Source of the DNA: Prochlorococcus sp. AG-388-A01
GTDB taxonomy: Bacteria > Cyanobacteriota > Cyanobacteriia > PCC-6307 > Cyanobiaceae
Direction of reading: 5' to 3'
DNA: 64,000 bases
Assembly (NCBI GenBank): GCA_003279945.1
Contig: QCGK01000006.1
Location: forward strand, 27,562 to 91,561
Within the stretch, counting starts at the first letter, position 1. The number at the start of each line of letters is the position of its first letter. Both the position numbers and the translations under genes were made by a program. The notes below the pieces were generated by a model. It made no database searches. It had not been told where the DNA came from and saw only the letters and a list, made by a program, of their open reading frames with translations. Positions 20,818-30,166 of this stretch are shown piece by piece.

Positions 20818-21360
20818 ATGGTTGTTATTAATCAAAAGAGAGATCTAAATTTTGGTGAAAATAATTCCCCAGAAATTAGTATAAATAGTAATTTAAAAAG
20901 GTGGTTTTCTAGAAATATTGGATTGTGGAAATCTAATAGGACCTATTTTCTTGATGAAGAGCAAAAAACTTATAACTTATGCATGAATATAAATATACAA
21001 GCCCTTAAAAATAAATCGGAATGGGAGTCACATTATAAATTCACATGGTATCCAGAAAAAAAATACAATTTCTTTAAAGAAAATCCACAATACAAAGAAC
21101 GAGGAGAAATGTTTGCATACTTAAAGGGACATCAGCTTATTAGAGAAAGTTTTTATCTAAGTAATGATGAAGGAATTTCAAATATCAAGCAAGTAGATGA
21201 ACACGAGATGATTTTTGAATCTTCTTATAAAGATTGGTATATTCTTGAACATACAAGACTAATCGATTCAGATAATTATAGATTCAGAGTTATATATTCA
21301 TGGAACAAAAATAAGTTAAAAATAGTAGAGAATCATCACGAAATAAGAATTTATAAGTAA
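20818..21360 (+). CDS. Conserved hypothetical, possibly CpcS/CpeS-lyase-like (lipocalin fold)
   Basis: A 180-aa soluble protein with no signal peptide. Residues 28-50 (WFSRNIGLWKSNRTYF) resemble the FF.R..G.W.SQRT start of S-type phycobiliprotein lyases. The C-terminal RFRVIYSWNKNKLK...HHEIR resembles the end of that lipocalin barrel. Between them the similarity is weak and the chain is rich in Lys, Tyr and Trp. If the fold is right it may bind a bilin or another small hydrophobic ligand. I cannot assign a substrate. It stands alone between sasA (divergent) and a small exported protein gene. Confidence 0.6.
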   Translation: MVVINQKRDLNFGENNSPEISINSNLKRWFSRNIGLWKSNRTYFLDEEQKTYNLCMNINIQALKNKSEWESHYKFTWYPEKKYNFFKENPQYKERGEMFAYLKGHQLIRESFYLSNDEGISNIKQVDEHEMIFESSYKDWYILEHTRLIDSDNYRFRVIYSWNKNKLKIVENHHEIRIYK

Positions 21361-21416
21361 GTCGTTTCAAAGAATTAATAGTAAAAATGTTATCTTGAAA
21401 TAAATGTTATGAGTTA

Positions 21417-21857
21417 ATGGGTATTAATTTTTATTCAAAAAGAATTCTTAAATTTTTAAGTTTTAGCTTTATCGTAACCTTCAGTCTTTTTGAAATTATT
21501 ACAATCAATAAGCAACTTAAAGCAGAAAAAAATTTTGTTGCTGCTTCTGAAAAAGATCTATTCTTATATCGACAAATGGGAGCATCTTATCTTTGTATAG
21601 CTTCAAGAGCTGAAGTAGATTTTAATAAAGGTCTTGGGATTGCTAGTGCTACTTTTGCAAATGTAATAATTGGCAAGCATGGTGGAGCAATTAAAGAATT
21701 AGGAAATGAAAAACTTGACGAAAAAAAATTATATAATGCAGGAACATTTCAGATTGTTGGAAGTGCACTCAACATTTGTCCTGAAAGCATTCCAAAGAAG
21801 ATAAAAAATGATTATGAAAAAAGGTTAAAGCAACTTGTAAAGGAACGCAAAAAATAA
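21417..21857 (+). CDS. Small exported protein of unknown function
   Basis: A 146-aa protein with a basic N-terminus and a hydrophobic core (about residues 11-28), consistent with a signal peptide or anchor. The mature part includes FVAASEKDLFLYRQMGASYLC and GKHGG, which I recall as recurrent in a picocyanobacterial paralog family of secreted proteins. Two cysteines (YLCIAS and NICPES) could form a disulfide. The tail is strongly basic (KRLKQLVKERKK). I know no function. It ends ten bases from the convergent prs stop. Confidence 0.65.
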   Translation: MGINFYSKRILKFLSFSFIVTFSLFEIITINKQLKAEKNFVAASEKDLFLYRQMGASYLCIASRAEVDFNKGLGIASATFANVIIGKHGGAIKELGNEKLDEKKLYNAGTFQIVGSALNICPESIPKKIKNDYEKRLKQLVKERKK

Positions 21858-21866
21858 TCTTATAGA

Positions 21867-22862
21867 TTATCTGAACATTGAACTCACTGAACTCTCTTCA
21901 TGAATTCTCCAAATAGCTTCCCCCAACATATTTGCCACTGATAGAACCTTTAACTGAGGAAAACTATCTTTAACGATTAAGGGGATACTATTAGTGACTA
22001 TTACTTGCTCAAATAAATTTTTAGTACTTAATCTTTCATAAGAAGGTGGAGAAAATACTGCATGTGAAGCGCAAGCGAATATTCTCTTAGCACCTTCTTG
22101 TTTTAATAAATTCGCACCAGAACAAATAGTACCTCCAGTATCAATCATATCGTCAATAAGAATAGCCGTTTTTCCTTTAACTTCTCCAATGACTGTTAAA
22201 CTTTCAGCAACATTATGAGCTGCTCTTCTTTTATCAATTATTGCTAAAGGCGCGTCTTTCATTTGTTTTGCAAATGCTCTTGCTCTTGCGACTCCCCCAA
22301 CATCAGGGGAGACAACTACAACTTCCTCCAAATTCAAAGATTCCAAATAATCAATCAAAACAGGGGATCCGTAAATATGATCACATGGAATATCAAAATA
22401 ACCTTGAATCTGAGCCGAATGCAAATCCATTGCAAGAACTCTATCAACGCCTGATTTTTCTAATAAATTAGCAGTCAGTTTTGCAGTTATAGATTCTCTA
22501 CCAGAGGTCTTTCTGTCCGCCCTTGCATAACCAAAATAAGGGATTACGGCTGTTATTTGTCTAGCAGATGCTCTCTTGCAAGCATCAACCATAATCATTA
22601 GTTCCATTAAACTATCGTTAACTGGAGCGCATGTAGGTTGTATCAGGAAAACATCGCAACCTCTAATAGATTGCTGAATCTGAACATAAAGTTCTCCATC
22701 AGCAAATCTTTTAGATATTAAAGGTACATTTTCAATCCCTAAGTATGATGCAATTTCTTCAGCTAATTTAGGATTTGTTGTTCCGCTTACTAGCCTTAAT
22801 CTACTGTTAGTTAGATTAAAGTTAGATTCTTTATTTTGCACTGCCGTGATAAAACTTGTCAC
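21867..22862 (-). CDS. prs: Ribose-phosphate pyrophosphokinase
   Basis: Makes PRPP from ribose-5-phosphate and ATP for nucleotides, His, Trp and NAD. Visible motifs are FADGELYVQIQQSIRG (about residues 54-69), the Mg-PRPP pocket DLHSAQIQGYFDIPCDH near 146-162, and the PRPP loop ILIDDMIDTGGTI near 235-247. The length of 331 aa is slightly long because of the N-terminal extension typical of cyanobacteria. The 252-bp gap upstream, shared with divergent malQ, is AT-rich and holds no gene or clear hairpin. Confidence 0.97.
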   Translation of the reverse strand: MTSFITAVQNKESNFNLTNSRLRLVSGTTNPKLAEEIASYLGIENVPLISKRFADGELYVQIQQSIRGCDVFLIQPTCAPVNDSLMELMIMVDACKRASARQITAVIPYFGYARADRKTSGRESITAKLTANLLEKSGVDRVLAMDLHSAQIQGYFDIPCDHIYGSPVLIDYLESLNLEEVVVVSPDVGGVARARAFAKQMKDAPLAIIDKRRAAHNVAESLTVIGEVKGKTAILIDDMIDTGGTICSGANLLKQEGAKRIFACASHAVFSPPSYERLSTKNLFEQVIVTNSIPLIVKDSFPQLKVLSVANMLGEAIWRIHEESSVSSMFR

Positions 22863-23114
22863 GAAATTAGCATTATAAAACTATACACTTATCGTAGTCC
22901 TTTATATGAATTTCGCAAAAGATAATGACTAGATCTTTTCAAAATTCACATCTCTTAAGCAAAATGTAAACTAAAGTCTATTAAAAATTAGAATTTTTTT
23001 ATTATTTCTAATCAGCTTTAGGTAATTATTAGTCAATTAAAAAAAAATTGTATATTGTTGAACTTAGAGGATTAATAAACATTTAATAGTAAATAATAAA
23101 AATATAATTAAAAA

Positions 23115-24632
23115 ATGTCTATTCAAACAGTTCTTAAAAAAAAATCAATAGGAATACTTATGCATCCTTCATGTATACCAGGAGGAAGAGTTTGTGGAAC
23201 TTTTGGTAGAGGGGCTAAAGATTGGATAAAAAAGCTTCATAGCCATGGTATCGAATACTGGCAATTTTTACCTCTTACACCAACTGATTCTACTGGGTCG
23301 CCATATAGTTCACCATCTAGCTTTGCGCTGAATCCATGGTTTCTTGATATAGATTATTTAATCGAAAAGGGTTTTATCTTCATTTCTAATTTAGAAGAAT
23401 TAGGTCCCAAAAATCAGAGTAAGAATTATTTTGATTTTGATGCTGCGACTAATTTAACAAAAAAATTAGGTAGCCTCCTTTTGCAAGGATGGAGTTCCCA
23501 ATCTGAAGAGAGAAAACTTAATTTTAATGAATGGACTAGAAAGAATTCTTGGGTTGAAGATTATGCCACATTTGTTGTTATCAGGGAGGAATTTGATATG
23601 TTACCTTGGTGGGAATGGCCTAAAGAATTTAAAATAAAAAATAGCGAATTTCTAAAATCATGGATTAATACAAAAAGCGAAAAGATACTTATTAAAAAAT
23701 TAATACAGTGGCATCTAGATGAACAATGGAGTGCTATTAAAAAATTTGCAAAACTATATAATGTCAAGTTAATTGGAGATCTGCCCTTTTATGTTTCGAG
23801 GGACAGCGCCGATGTATGGAGTAATAAATCACTATTTTCAATTTTTAAAAATGGAAATTTAATCTTTCAAAGTGGTGTACCTCCTGATTATTTTTCATCA
23901 ACAGGACAATTATGGGGGACTCCAACTTACTTTTGGTCAAAACATAAGAGTACTAATTTCGATTGGTGGAGAAAAAGATTTAAAAGGCAATTTGAACTTG
24001 TTGACTTGTTGAGATTAGATCATTTCAGAGGTTTAGCTGGTTACTGGAGAGTTAATGGTAATTCTAAAACAGCAATTTCTGGTAAATGGATAAATTCTCC
24101 AGGAAGAACACTATTAAATAAACTAAAAATTGATTTAGGCACTGACTTCCTACCAATCATCGCGGAGGATCTGGGAGTAATAACACCTGATGTAGAAAAA
24201 TTAAGGAAATATTTTGAGCTTCCAGGAATGAAAATATTACAGTTCGCTTTTGATGGAAATGAAGACAACCCATATTTACCTAAGAATATTGAAGGAGAAA
24301 ATTGGGTAGTTTATACAGGTACCCACGATAACTCTACTTCCATTTCATGGTGGGAATGTTTAGATATTAACGCAAAAAAACGAATAAAAGATGAATATAA
24401 ATTCTCTGAAAATCCTTCATGGAGTTTAATAAAAATAGGCATGGATACAAATGCCAATCTCTTTATTGCTCCAATACAAGATATTTTATCTCTAGATGAC
24501 TCAAGCAGATTAAACATACCTGGTACTATAAAAAACAATTGGAAATGGAAGTTAAATCGATCTTTAGAAGAAATAGATGACAATATTAGGAAATTTAGTG
24601 AGCTAGGAAATAATTTTGGAAGAACCAGATAA
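23115..24632 (+). CDS. malQ: 4-alpha-glucanotransferase (amylomaltase)
   Basis: A GH77 disproportionating enzyme that transfers alpha-1,4-glucan chains during glycogen and maltodextrin turnover. Family landmarks are YWQFLPLTPTDSTGSPYSS near residues 53-71, GDLPFYVSRDSADVW near 222-236, and LRLDHFRGL near 300 with the catalytic Asp. IAEDLGVITPDV near 352 carries the acid/base Glu. The length of 505 aa is normal. A hairpin just after the stop may end the transcript. Confidence 0.95.
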   Translation: MSIQTVLKKKSIGILMHPSCIPGGRVCGTFGRGAKDWIKKLHSHGIEYWQFLPLTPTDSTGSPYSSPSSFALNPWFLDIDYLIEKGFIFISNLEELGPKNQSKNYFDFDAATNLTKKLGSLLLQGWSSQSEERKLNFNEWTRKNSWVEDYATFVVIREEFDMLPWWEWPKEFKIKNSEFLKSWINTKSEKILIKKLIQWHLDEQWSAIKKFAKLYNVKLIGDLPFYVSRDSADVWSNKSLFSIFKNGNLIFQSGVPPDYFSSTGQLWGTPTYFWSKHKSTNFDWWRKRFKRQFELVDLLRLDHFRGLAGYWRVNGNSKTAISGKWINSPGRTLLNKLKIDLGTDFLPIIAEDLGVITPDVEKLRKYFELPGMKILQFAFDGNEDNPYLPKNIEGENWVVYTGTHDNSTSISWWECLDINAKKRIKDEYKFSENPSWSLIKIGMDTNANLFIAPIQDILSLDDSSRLNIPGTIKNNWKWKLNRSLEEIDDNIRKFSELGNNFGRTR

Positions 24633-24633
24633 T

Positions 24634-24653
24634 ATAGACTTATTGAAGTCTAT
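24634..24653. terminator. Possible bidirectional terminator hairpin between malQ and a convergent gene
   Basis: ATAGACTT and AAGTCTAT form a perfect 8-bp stem around the loop ATTG. It begins two bases after the malQ stop and overlaps the stop codon of the convergent RodZ-like gene. It is AT-rich and lacks a long T-run on either side, so terminator strength is uncertain. Confidence 0.4.
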
Positions 24654-25144
24654 TTATCAATGATTTTGTTTTCAATATTTTGAATCTCAATAACATTTAC
24701 ATTTAAAATAAAATATCTCTTCAATATAAAAACCGTAAAAATTAAAATAAAAAAATACAAAAGGCTTCCCTGCCAAGTATTTATAATATCGAATTTGTTG
24801 AGAATAAAATCATTTTTTTCTTTCTTAAAATTTTCTCCTTCTCTAATTGCTAATTTTTCTAGTGTATTTTTTTCTAATCCTAAGCATTCCTCTAATTTGA
24901 TTAATATTGATCTTATAAATGGATACTTTGGTCTATTATTTTTGTTATTGTCTTCAATAGAAATTATTATTTGTTGATGAATTTTTGAAATACGTGACAA
25001 TTCTTGAATTGTGATATTTTTTTGGATTCTCGCTTCTTTTACTAACTTTGCGATTTCTACATACTGATCCACTAAACTATGATTTACTTCATTATCAATC
25101 ACAGAATTTTTTTCTACTAAAAAAAGATTTTTAAAAATATTCAT
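24650..25144 (-). CDS. RodZ-like helix-turn-helix membrane protein, short form
   Basis: Residues 28-95 form an Xre/HTH_25-type domain (VKEARIQKNITIQELSRISK..QIIISIEDN) like the cytoplasmic domain by which RodZ binds MreB. One hydrophobic helix follows at about 131-150, then only about 14 residues. Typical RodZ continues with a linker and a periplasmic beta domain, which are absent. It may be a reduced cell-shape factor or a membrane-bound regulator. The HTH fold is fairly clear; the function is inferred. No frameshift is needed to explain the short length. Confidence 0.7.
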   Translation of the reverse strand: MNIFKNLFLVEKNSVIDNEVNHSLVDQYVEIAKLVKEARIQKNITIQELSRISKIHQQIIISIEDNNKNNRPKYPFIRSILIKLEECLGLEKNTLEKLAIREGENFKKEKNDFILNKFDIINTWQGSLLYFFILIFTVFILKRYFILNVNVIEIQNIENKIIDK

Positions 25145-25258
25145 TCCATATTTACAATTTCATTAATTATTTGACTACTCAATTTTAAAAGTAAGTATTC
25201 TATTTAATTTTAATCATTTAAAAATCATAAGTAAATTAATTAGAAGTAAATATAAAAA

Positions 25259-26917
25259 CTAAACTGGAGAAATAATATTTTGAACCGCACTTTTTGCGAT
25301 ATTCAAAGGGCTAAATGTATCTCTAATTAAACTTAAAAGTTTTTTTGCATCAGTTAATTCTAGTTTGTCATCTTTTATAAGGCTTAAAAGAAGATTCTTC
25401 CGAACTTCGGATCCTTTTTTACTAACAAATAATTTCAATCCAGCATTGGCAACTGGTATTAGGTCTGAATTAATATTTTCAGAATCTTTAAATAAAATAT
25501 TTAGTAAACTTTCAACTTTTTTTATTTGAATTCTTCCTTTATTATCAAAAACAACTTCTAAAAGAATTTCTAAAATCTCATCAGAATTATCAGTAAGTAG
25601 TTTTTTAGCTATGTAGGGATATGCGATTTTCAAAATTTTGAATTCAGGATCTAGTCTTAGTGCCAAACCTTCTTGACTAACAACAGCTCTTATTATCAAA
25701 GCAAACCTACTGGGTACTCTAAATGGATAAGAATACATTAGTTTTGAAAATTTATCAGTTACATTTTTAAGATTAAAATTGCCAACCTCAGCGCTTAGAG
25801 ATCCTCCTAATACTTCTTTTAATGGTTCAACAAGTTTCTGAAGATCTTGTTCTTTAGTTAGAAAACCTAATTTCTGAAAATCTTTTGCAAGAAGATAATA
25901 TTCATCATTTATTATGTGAACAATAGCCTTAATGAGAGTGAGTCTATCTGAATTTGTAATTGTATCCATCATTCCGAAATCTACATAAGCTAAATTTCCA
26001 TAATCTGCATTTCCTCCTTTAAGAGCAAACATATTCCCAGGGTGTGGGTCAGCATGAAAATATCCATATTCAAATAATTGCTGAAGACCACTGATTACAC
26101 AAGTTTTTATAAAAGAGGAAGGTACTAAGTTATTTTCCTCCAATAAAGACCTATCTCTTAACTTGACTCCATCAATCCAGGAGGTTGTAATAATTCTCTT
26201 TGATGAAAACTGTTTTTCGAATTTAGGGATAAAAACATTTGGGTTTTCTTTGAATAAATTTGCGAACTTTAAAGCATTTTCACCCTCTTTTTCATAGTCA
26301 ATTTCATCAAAAAGTGCCTTGCCGAATTCATCTATTAATTCTCCAATTCCAACACCAATATTTAATGGCAAAAATGGTGAGAAAAAAGTTGCTAAAAACC
26401 TTAATATCACAACATCTCTTCTTATAAGAAAGTACAAATTCGGCCTTTGTACTTTTACAGCTACATAAGTATTATTTTTTGTTTTTGTTTTGTAAACCTG
26501 ACCTAAGCTTGCTGAGGCAATTGGACTCTCAGGGAACTCATCAAATAATTCACTTGGTGGGGCGCCAAGTTCCTCTTCAATTATTTTTAAAGCAATTTTA
26601 TGATCAAATGCCGGGAGATTATCCTGTAAGTTGGTAAGTTCTGTCAGCCAATCTTGTCTAACAAGATCAGGTCTAGTTGAAAGTGCCTGACCTAATTTTA
26701 TAAAACAAGGTCCTAAATCTGTTATTACATCAAAAAGATATTTGGAGAGATTTTTTTGTACATTTTTGTTTTTACTGTTACCTTGAAAAAGTATTCTTAA
26801 AAAAAGAAAAATAAAAGTTAAAAGGATATATAAAACTCTCGGGATGAAAATCCATGGTCTCAAAACCAACCAAATTAAGTCATTTTTTGCCGAGTATTGC
26901 GAATAAGACCTTGTCAT
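25259..26917 (-). CDS. ABC1/UbiB family atypical kinase
   Basis: A protein-kinase-like ATPase of the ABC1/ADCK/UbiB family. Motifs are the KxGQ-type signature IKLGQALSTRPDL (about residues 76-88), the Ala-rich loop counterpart SASLGQVYKTK near 132-142, AVKVQRP with the conserved Lys, and the catalytic loop and metal site DPHPGNM and VDFGMMD near 290-320. A hydrophobic N-terminal stretch (about 25-43) suggests membrane association. Family members support prenylquinone synthesis or stability, and plastoquinone is the plausible link here. Cyanobacteria carry several paralogs and I cannot say which this is. Confidence 0.88.
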   Translation of the reverse strand: MTRSYSQYSAKNDLIWLVLRPWIFIPRVLYILLTFIFLFLRILFQGNSKNKNVQKNLSKYLFDVITDLGPCFIKLGQALSTRPDLVRQDWLTELTNLQDNLPAFDHKIALKIIEEELGAPPSELFDEFPESPIASASLGQVYKTKTKNNTYVAVKVQRPNLYFLIRRDVVILRFLATFFSPFLPLNIGVGIGELIDEFGKALFDEIDYEKEGENALKFANLFKENPNVFIPKFEKQFSSKRIITTSWIDGVKLRDRSLLEENNLVPSSFIKTCVISGLQQLFEYGYFHADPHPGNMFALKGGNADYGNLAYVDFGMMDTITNSDRLTLIKAIVHIINDEYYLLAKDFQKLGFLTKEQDLQKLVEPLKEVLGGSLSAEVGNFNLKNVTDKFSKLMYSYPFRVPSRFALIIRAVVSQEGLALRLDPEFKILKIAYPYIAKKLLTDNSDEILEILLEVVFDNKGRIQIKKVESLLNILFKDSENINSDLIPVANAGLKLFVSKKGSEVRKNLLLSLIKDDKLELTDAKKLLSLIRDTFSPLNIAKSAVQNIISPV

Positions 26918-26981
26918 TAAAGTTAAAAAATATCAAAGAAGGATTCTTATTAGACCATTCTATATATATCAATAATACTTT

Positions 26982-28379
26982 ATGAGCATTTCATCTTTTC
27001 TAACTAAAAAGTTTTTAAAGTCACTTTTCTTTCCTGCTCATAACAGAGGGGCAGCTTTACCCAAGAGATTAGTGAAATTATTGAAAAAACAACCTGGATA
27101 TTGGGACTTACCCGAATTGCCAGAGATAGGCTCACCTCTATCCCAGAGCGGACTTATTGCCAAAACTCAAAGAGAATTCTCTGACAAATTTGGGGCGAAA
27201 GGATGTTTTTTTGGAGTTAATGGAGCCTCAGGATTATTACAATCAGCTGTAATTGCAATGGCGAATCCTGGCGAAACTATCCTGATGCCAAGAAATGTCC
27301 ATATAAGTATTATAAAAATCTGTGCGATGCAGAACATACAACCAATATTCTTTGACCTAGATTTTTCATCAGAAAACGGTCATTACAAACCAATCACAAA
27401 AAACTGGTTGGAAAATGTATTTAAAAAAATAAATTTTAATGAGAAAAAAATTGTTGGTGTAATTCTTGTAAGTCCATCTTATCAAGGTTACGCAGGTGAT
27501 TTAGGGCCTTTAATAGATCTTTGTCATCAAAAAAATTTACCTGTTTTGGTTGATGAAGCCCATGGTTCTTATTTCCTTTTTTGTGAAAACCTGGACCTAC
27601 CAAAATCCGCTTTAATATCAAACGCTGATTTGGTCGTTCACTCATTGCATAAGTCGCTAAATGGTTTAACTCAAACTGCTGCACTTTGGTATAAAGGGAA
27701 TCTAGTAAATGAGCAAAATTTAATTAAGAGTATTAATTTGTTGCAAACTACAAGTCCGAGTGCCCTATTACTTTCTTCTTGTGAAGAGTCTATTAAAGAC
27801 TGGCTTAATAAAAAAAGTTTATCAAAATATCAAAAAAGAATTTTAGAGGCAAAAAGTATCTACAAAAGATTAATCCAAAAGAATATTCCTCTCATAGAAA
27901 CCCAAGACCCCTTAAAAATTGTATTGAATACCTCTAAGGTTGGAATTGATGGTTTCACTGCTGATAAATTTTTTTATAAAAATGGTCTTATTGCTGAATT
28001 ACCAGAAATGTTTACGCTAACTTTTTGCTTAGGGTTTGCGAATCAAAATGATTTTCTTAATTTATTTGAAAAGTTGTGGAATAAATTACTAATAAATTCC
28101 AAAAAATTAAAAAGTTTAGAAGTGCTTCAATCGCCCTTTAAATTAGTTGAAGTACCCGAAATTCAAATTGGAATTGCTTGGAGAAGTGAGACTAAGAGTA
28201 TTCCTTTTTCGCAATCATTAAATAAAATATCTGGAGATATTATTTGCCCTTATCCTCCTGGGATACCTCTACTAGTTCCTGGAGAAAAAATTGATGTTAA
28301 TAGATTTAATTGGATAAATAATCAAAGTTTATGTAACGAAGATCTGTTAAATTTTAATATAAGAGTCATAAAAACATAG
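26982..28379 (+). CDS. Orn/Lys/Arg decarboxylase-like PLP enzyme
   Basis: Fold type I PLP enzyme of the group that includes bacterial Lys/Orn/Arg decarboxylases, but short (465 aa) and lacking the N-terminal wing domain of the E. coli inducible forms. GVNGASGLLQSAV near residues 81-93 binds the cofactor phosphate, VLVDEAHGSYF near 187-197 carries the conserved Asp, and VVHSLHKSLNGLTQ near 217-230 contains the PLP lysine. The C-terminal end CPYPPGIPLLVPGE is also family-typical. The product would be a polyamine precursor, with the substrate unresolved. cdsA follows nine bases after the stop. Confidence 0.87.
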   Translation: MSISSFLTKKFLKSLFFPAHNRGAALPKRLVKLLKKQPGYWDLPELPEIGSPLSQSGLIAKTQREFSDKFGAKGCFFGVNGASGLLQSAVIAMANPGETILMPRNVHISIIKICAMQNIQPIFFDLDFSSENGHYKPITKNWLENVFKKINFNEKKIVGVILVSPSYQGYAGDLGPLIDLCHQKNLPVLVDEAHGSYFLFCENLDLPKSALISNADLVVHSLHKSLNGLTQTAALWYKGNLVNEQNLIKSINLLQTTSPSALLLSSCEESIKDWLNKKSLSKYQKRILEAKSIYKRLIQKNIPLIETQDPLKIVLNTSKVGIDGFTADKFFYKNGLIAELPEMFTLTFCLGFANQNDFLNLFEKLWNKLLINSKKLKSLEVLQSPFKLVEVPEIQIGIAWRSETKSIPFSQSLNKISGDIICPYPPGIPLLVPGEKIDVNRFNWINNQSLCNEDLLNFNIRVIKT

Positions 28380-28388
28380 AAATTTGAT

Positions 28389-29246
28389 ATGAGATTGAGA
28401 AGCGGATTACTTATAGGAATATTTGGTTTAATTGTTGTTTTGTTAGGGGGATGGTTTTTTACCTTAGCAACAGCATTGCTTACTTATTTAGCATTATTAG
28501 AATTTTTCAGGATGGCAGAATTTAAAGGAATAAAACCAGCAACTAAAACCACATTATTTTCATCTTTCGTTATTATAATTACTACTTATCTTGAGACAAG
28601 AGGATTGATTGAAGGGGAAATATCAAATTCAATTTTACCTATATGTTCAGTTGTAATATGTACTTGGTTACTTTTTCAACCAAAGCCTGGAACAATTTCC
28701 GATATTGCAGCTTCTATTTTTGGTTTATTCTATTTAGGTTTTTTACCTAGTTACTGGATTAAGTTAAGGGGGTTAGAGTCAGTGATAATAAATTCAAATC
28801 ATGGTTTTATTTCATTTGAAAACTTATCTAATACAGCAGGTCTTCATTTAACTTTAACCTCTTGTTTTTTAATTGTAGCTAGTGATATTGGTTCTTATTT
28901 CGTTGGTAAGTCATTTGGTAAAAAATCTCTTTCTCCAATATCTCCGAGCAAAACAATAGAAGGTTTAATTGGAGGAATATCTTGTTCAATTTTATTAGCA
29001 ATATTTTTCGCATTTTTACTTAATTGGGAAAATCCAATATTAGTTGGAATTTTATATGGAATTTTAATTTCTCTTATGGCATTAGTTGGAGATTTAATTG
29101 AATCAATGATGAAGAGAGATGCAAAAATAAAAGATTCGGGAACTTTTTTACCAGGGCATGGAGGCATTCTTGACAGAATTGACAGTTACATTTTTACTCC
29201 ATCTGTTTTGTATTACATTTTTATAATTCTCAAGTATCTAAATTAA
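28389..29246 (+). CDS. cdsA: Phosphatidate cytidylyltransferase
   Basis: Membrane enzyme making CDP-diacylglycerol from phosphatidic acid and CTP, the entry to phosphatidylglycerol synthesis. The C-terminal signature is intact: KRDAKIKDSGTFLPGHGG followed by DRIDS. Upstream are about seven hydrophobic helices, and SDIGSYFVGKSFGKKSL near residues 165-181 is the usual Asp-rich segment. The length of 285 aa is normal. It is close behind the PLP decarboxylase gene and convergent with the alpha/beta hydrolase gene. Confidence 0.95.
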   Translation: MRLRSGLLIGIFGLIVVLLGGWFFTLATALLTYLALLEFFRMAEFKGIKPATKTTLFSSFVIIITTYLETRGLIEGEISNSILPICSVVICTWLLFQPKPGTISDIAASIFGLFYLGFLPSYWIKLRGLESVIINSNHGFISFENLSNTAGLHLTLTSCFLIVASDIGSYFVGKSFGKKSLSPISPSKTIEGLIGGISCSILLAIFFAFLLNWENPILVGILYGILISLMALVGDLIESMMKRDAKIKDSGTFLPGHGGILDRIDSYIFTPSVLYYIFIILKYLN

Positions 29247-29258
29247 TTATGAAATTTT

Positions 29259-30158
29259 TTATTCCAAAAAATAATCTTGAATAACTTTACTAGATAATGA
29301 TGGTAAATCTACATGAGGTAAATGACCACAATTTTGCAACCCTATAAAATTTAATTTATCAATTTTTCTTATATTTTTAATCTCTTTTTTCCCAAGAATG
29401 CGATCATTTTCTCCACATACTGATTTGATTGGGATATTTTGAATATATTTTTGTGTTCCAGCAAATCCTCCACTTTTTGCAAATGATGCAAGTGAATTCC
29501 TCCATCCTTTACAACCTAAATGAATTGAAGCAATTTGCTCTTCCATTTCACCAACACACTCATCTGGAAAAGCAAATGCTTGCCTACAAAGACTTTTTCT
29601 GACCTGCTGCAATCCAAGAAATGAGGCCCCTATTTGGTTAAGAGGGAAAGGTATACTCTTAGGTTCTCCAAACAATCCGGCGGGAGACAAAAGAATAATT
29701 TTATCAATAGAATCAGGTATTTCAAAAGCAAGTTGTAAAGCAGTTGACCCTCCCATAGAGGCACCAATAATTTTTAGATTTTTTGTTATTTGTAATGTCT
29801 TAAGGAGATCAATTAAATATGAAATTATTTTAGAGGGATTGTATTCATTTGTTGCGCACCTAGGGCTAAAACCAAACCCTAAAAGATCAGGAATTATAAC
29901 TTGGAAATTTTTTTTTAATGATTGATATATTCTCCTAAACTCTAAAAAACTACTGTCAAAGCCATGGAGGAGAAGTATAGGTTGACCTTTTCCTCCCATA
30001 ACTACTGGGAATTTCAAAGAGTTCCAGTTTTCATTAAGTTTGATCCACTGTACATCTTTTGCCAAATAAAGACCTAAAGGATCTAATAGTGAATTTTTGG
30101 CACTCTCAAAAAAATCAATATTTAAATCACTAAGTTGTTCGAAATGAGTTTTAGTCAA
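29259..30158 (-). CDS. Alpha/beta hydrolase fold protein
   Basis: A 299-aa alpha/beta hydrolase. The oxyanion segment ILLLHGFDSSFLEF lies near residues 62-75, the nucleophile elbow IGASMGGSTA near 149-158 places Ser in GxSxG, the acid is probably Asp in CGENDRIL near 251, and the His is in NCGHLPHVD near 279. All catalytic residues are present. There is no signal peptide. The substrate is unknown; relatives in cyanobacteria are annotated only by fold. It begins eight bases after the GldA-type gene. Confidence 0.85.
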   Translation of the reverse strand: MTKTHFEQLSDLNIDFFESAKNSLLDPLGLYLAKDVQWIKLNENWNSLKFPVVMGGKGQPILLLHGFDSSFLEFRRIYQSLKKNFQVIIPDLLGFGFSPRCATNEYNPSKIISYLIDLLKTLQITKNLKIIGASMGGSTALQLAFEIPDSIDKIILLSPAGLFGEPKSIPFPLNQIGASFLGLQQVRKSLCRQAFAFPDECVGEMEEQIASIHLGCKGWRNSLASFAKSGGFAGTQKYIQNIPIKSVCGENDRILGKKEIKNIRKIDKLNFIGLQNCGHLPHVDLPSLSSKVIQDYFLE

Positions 30159-30166
30159 AAATATAA

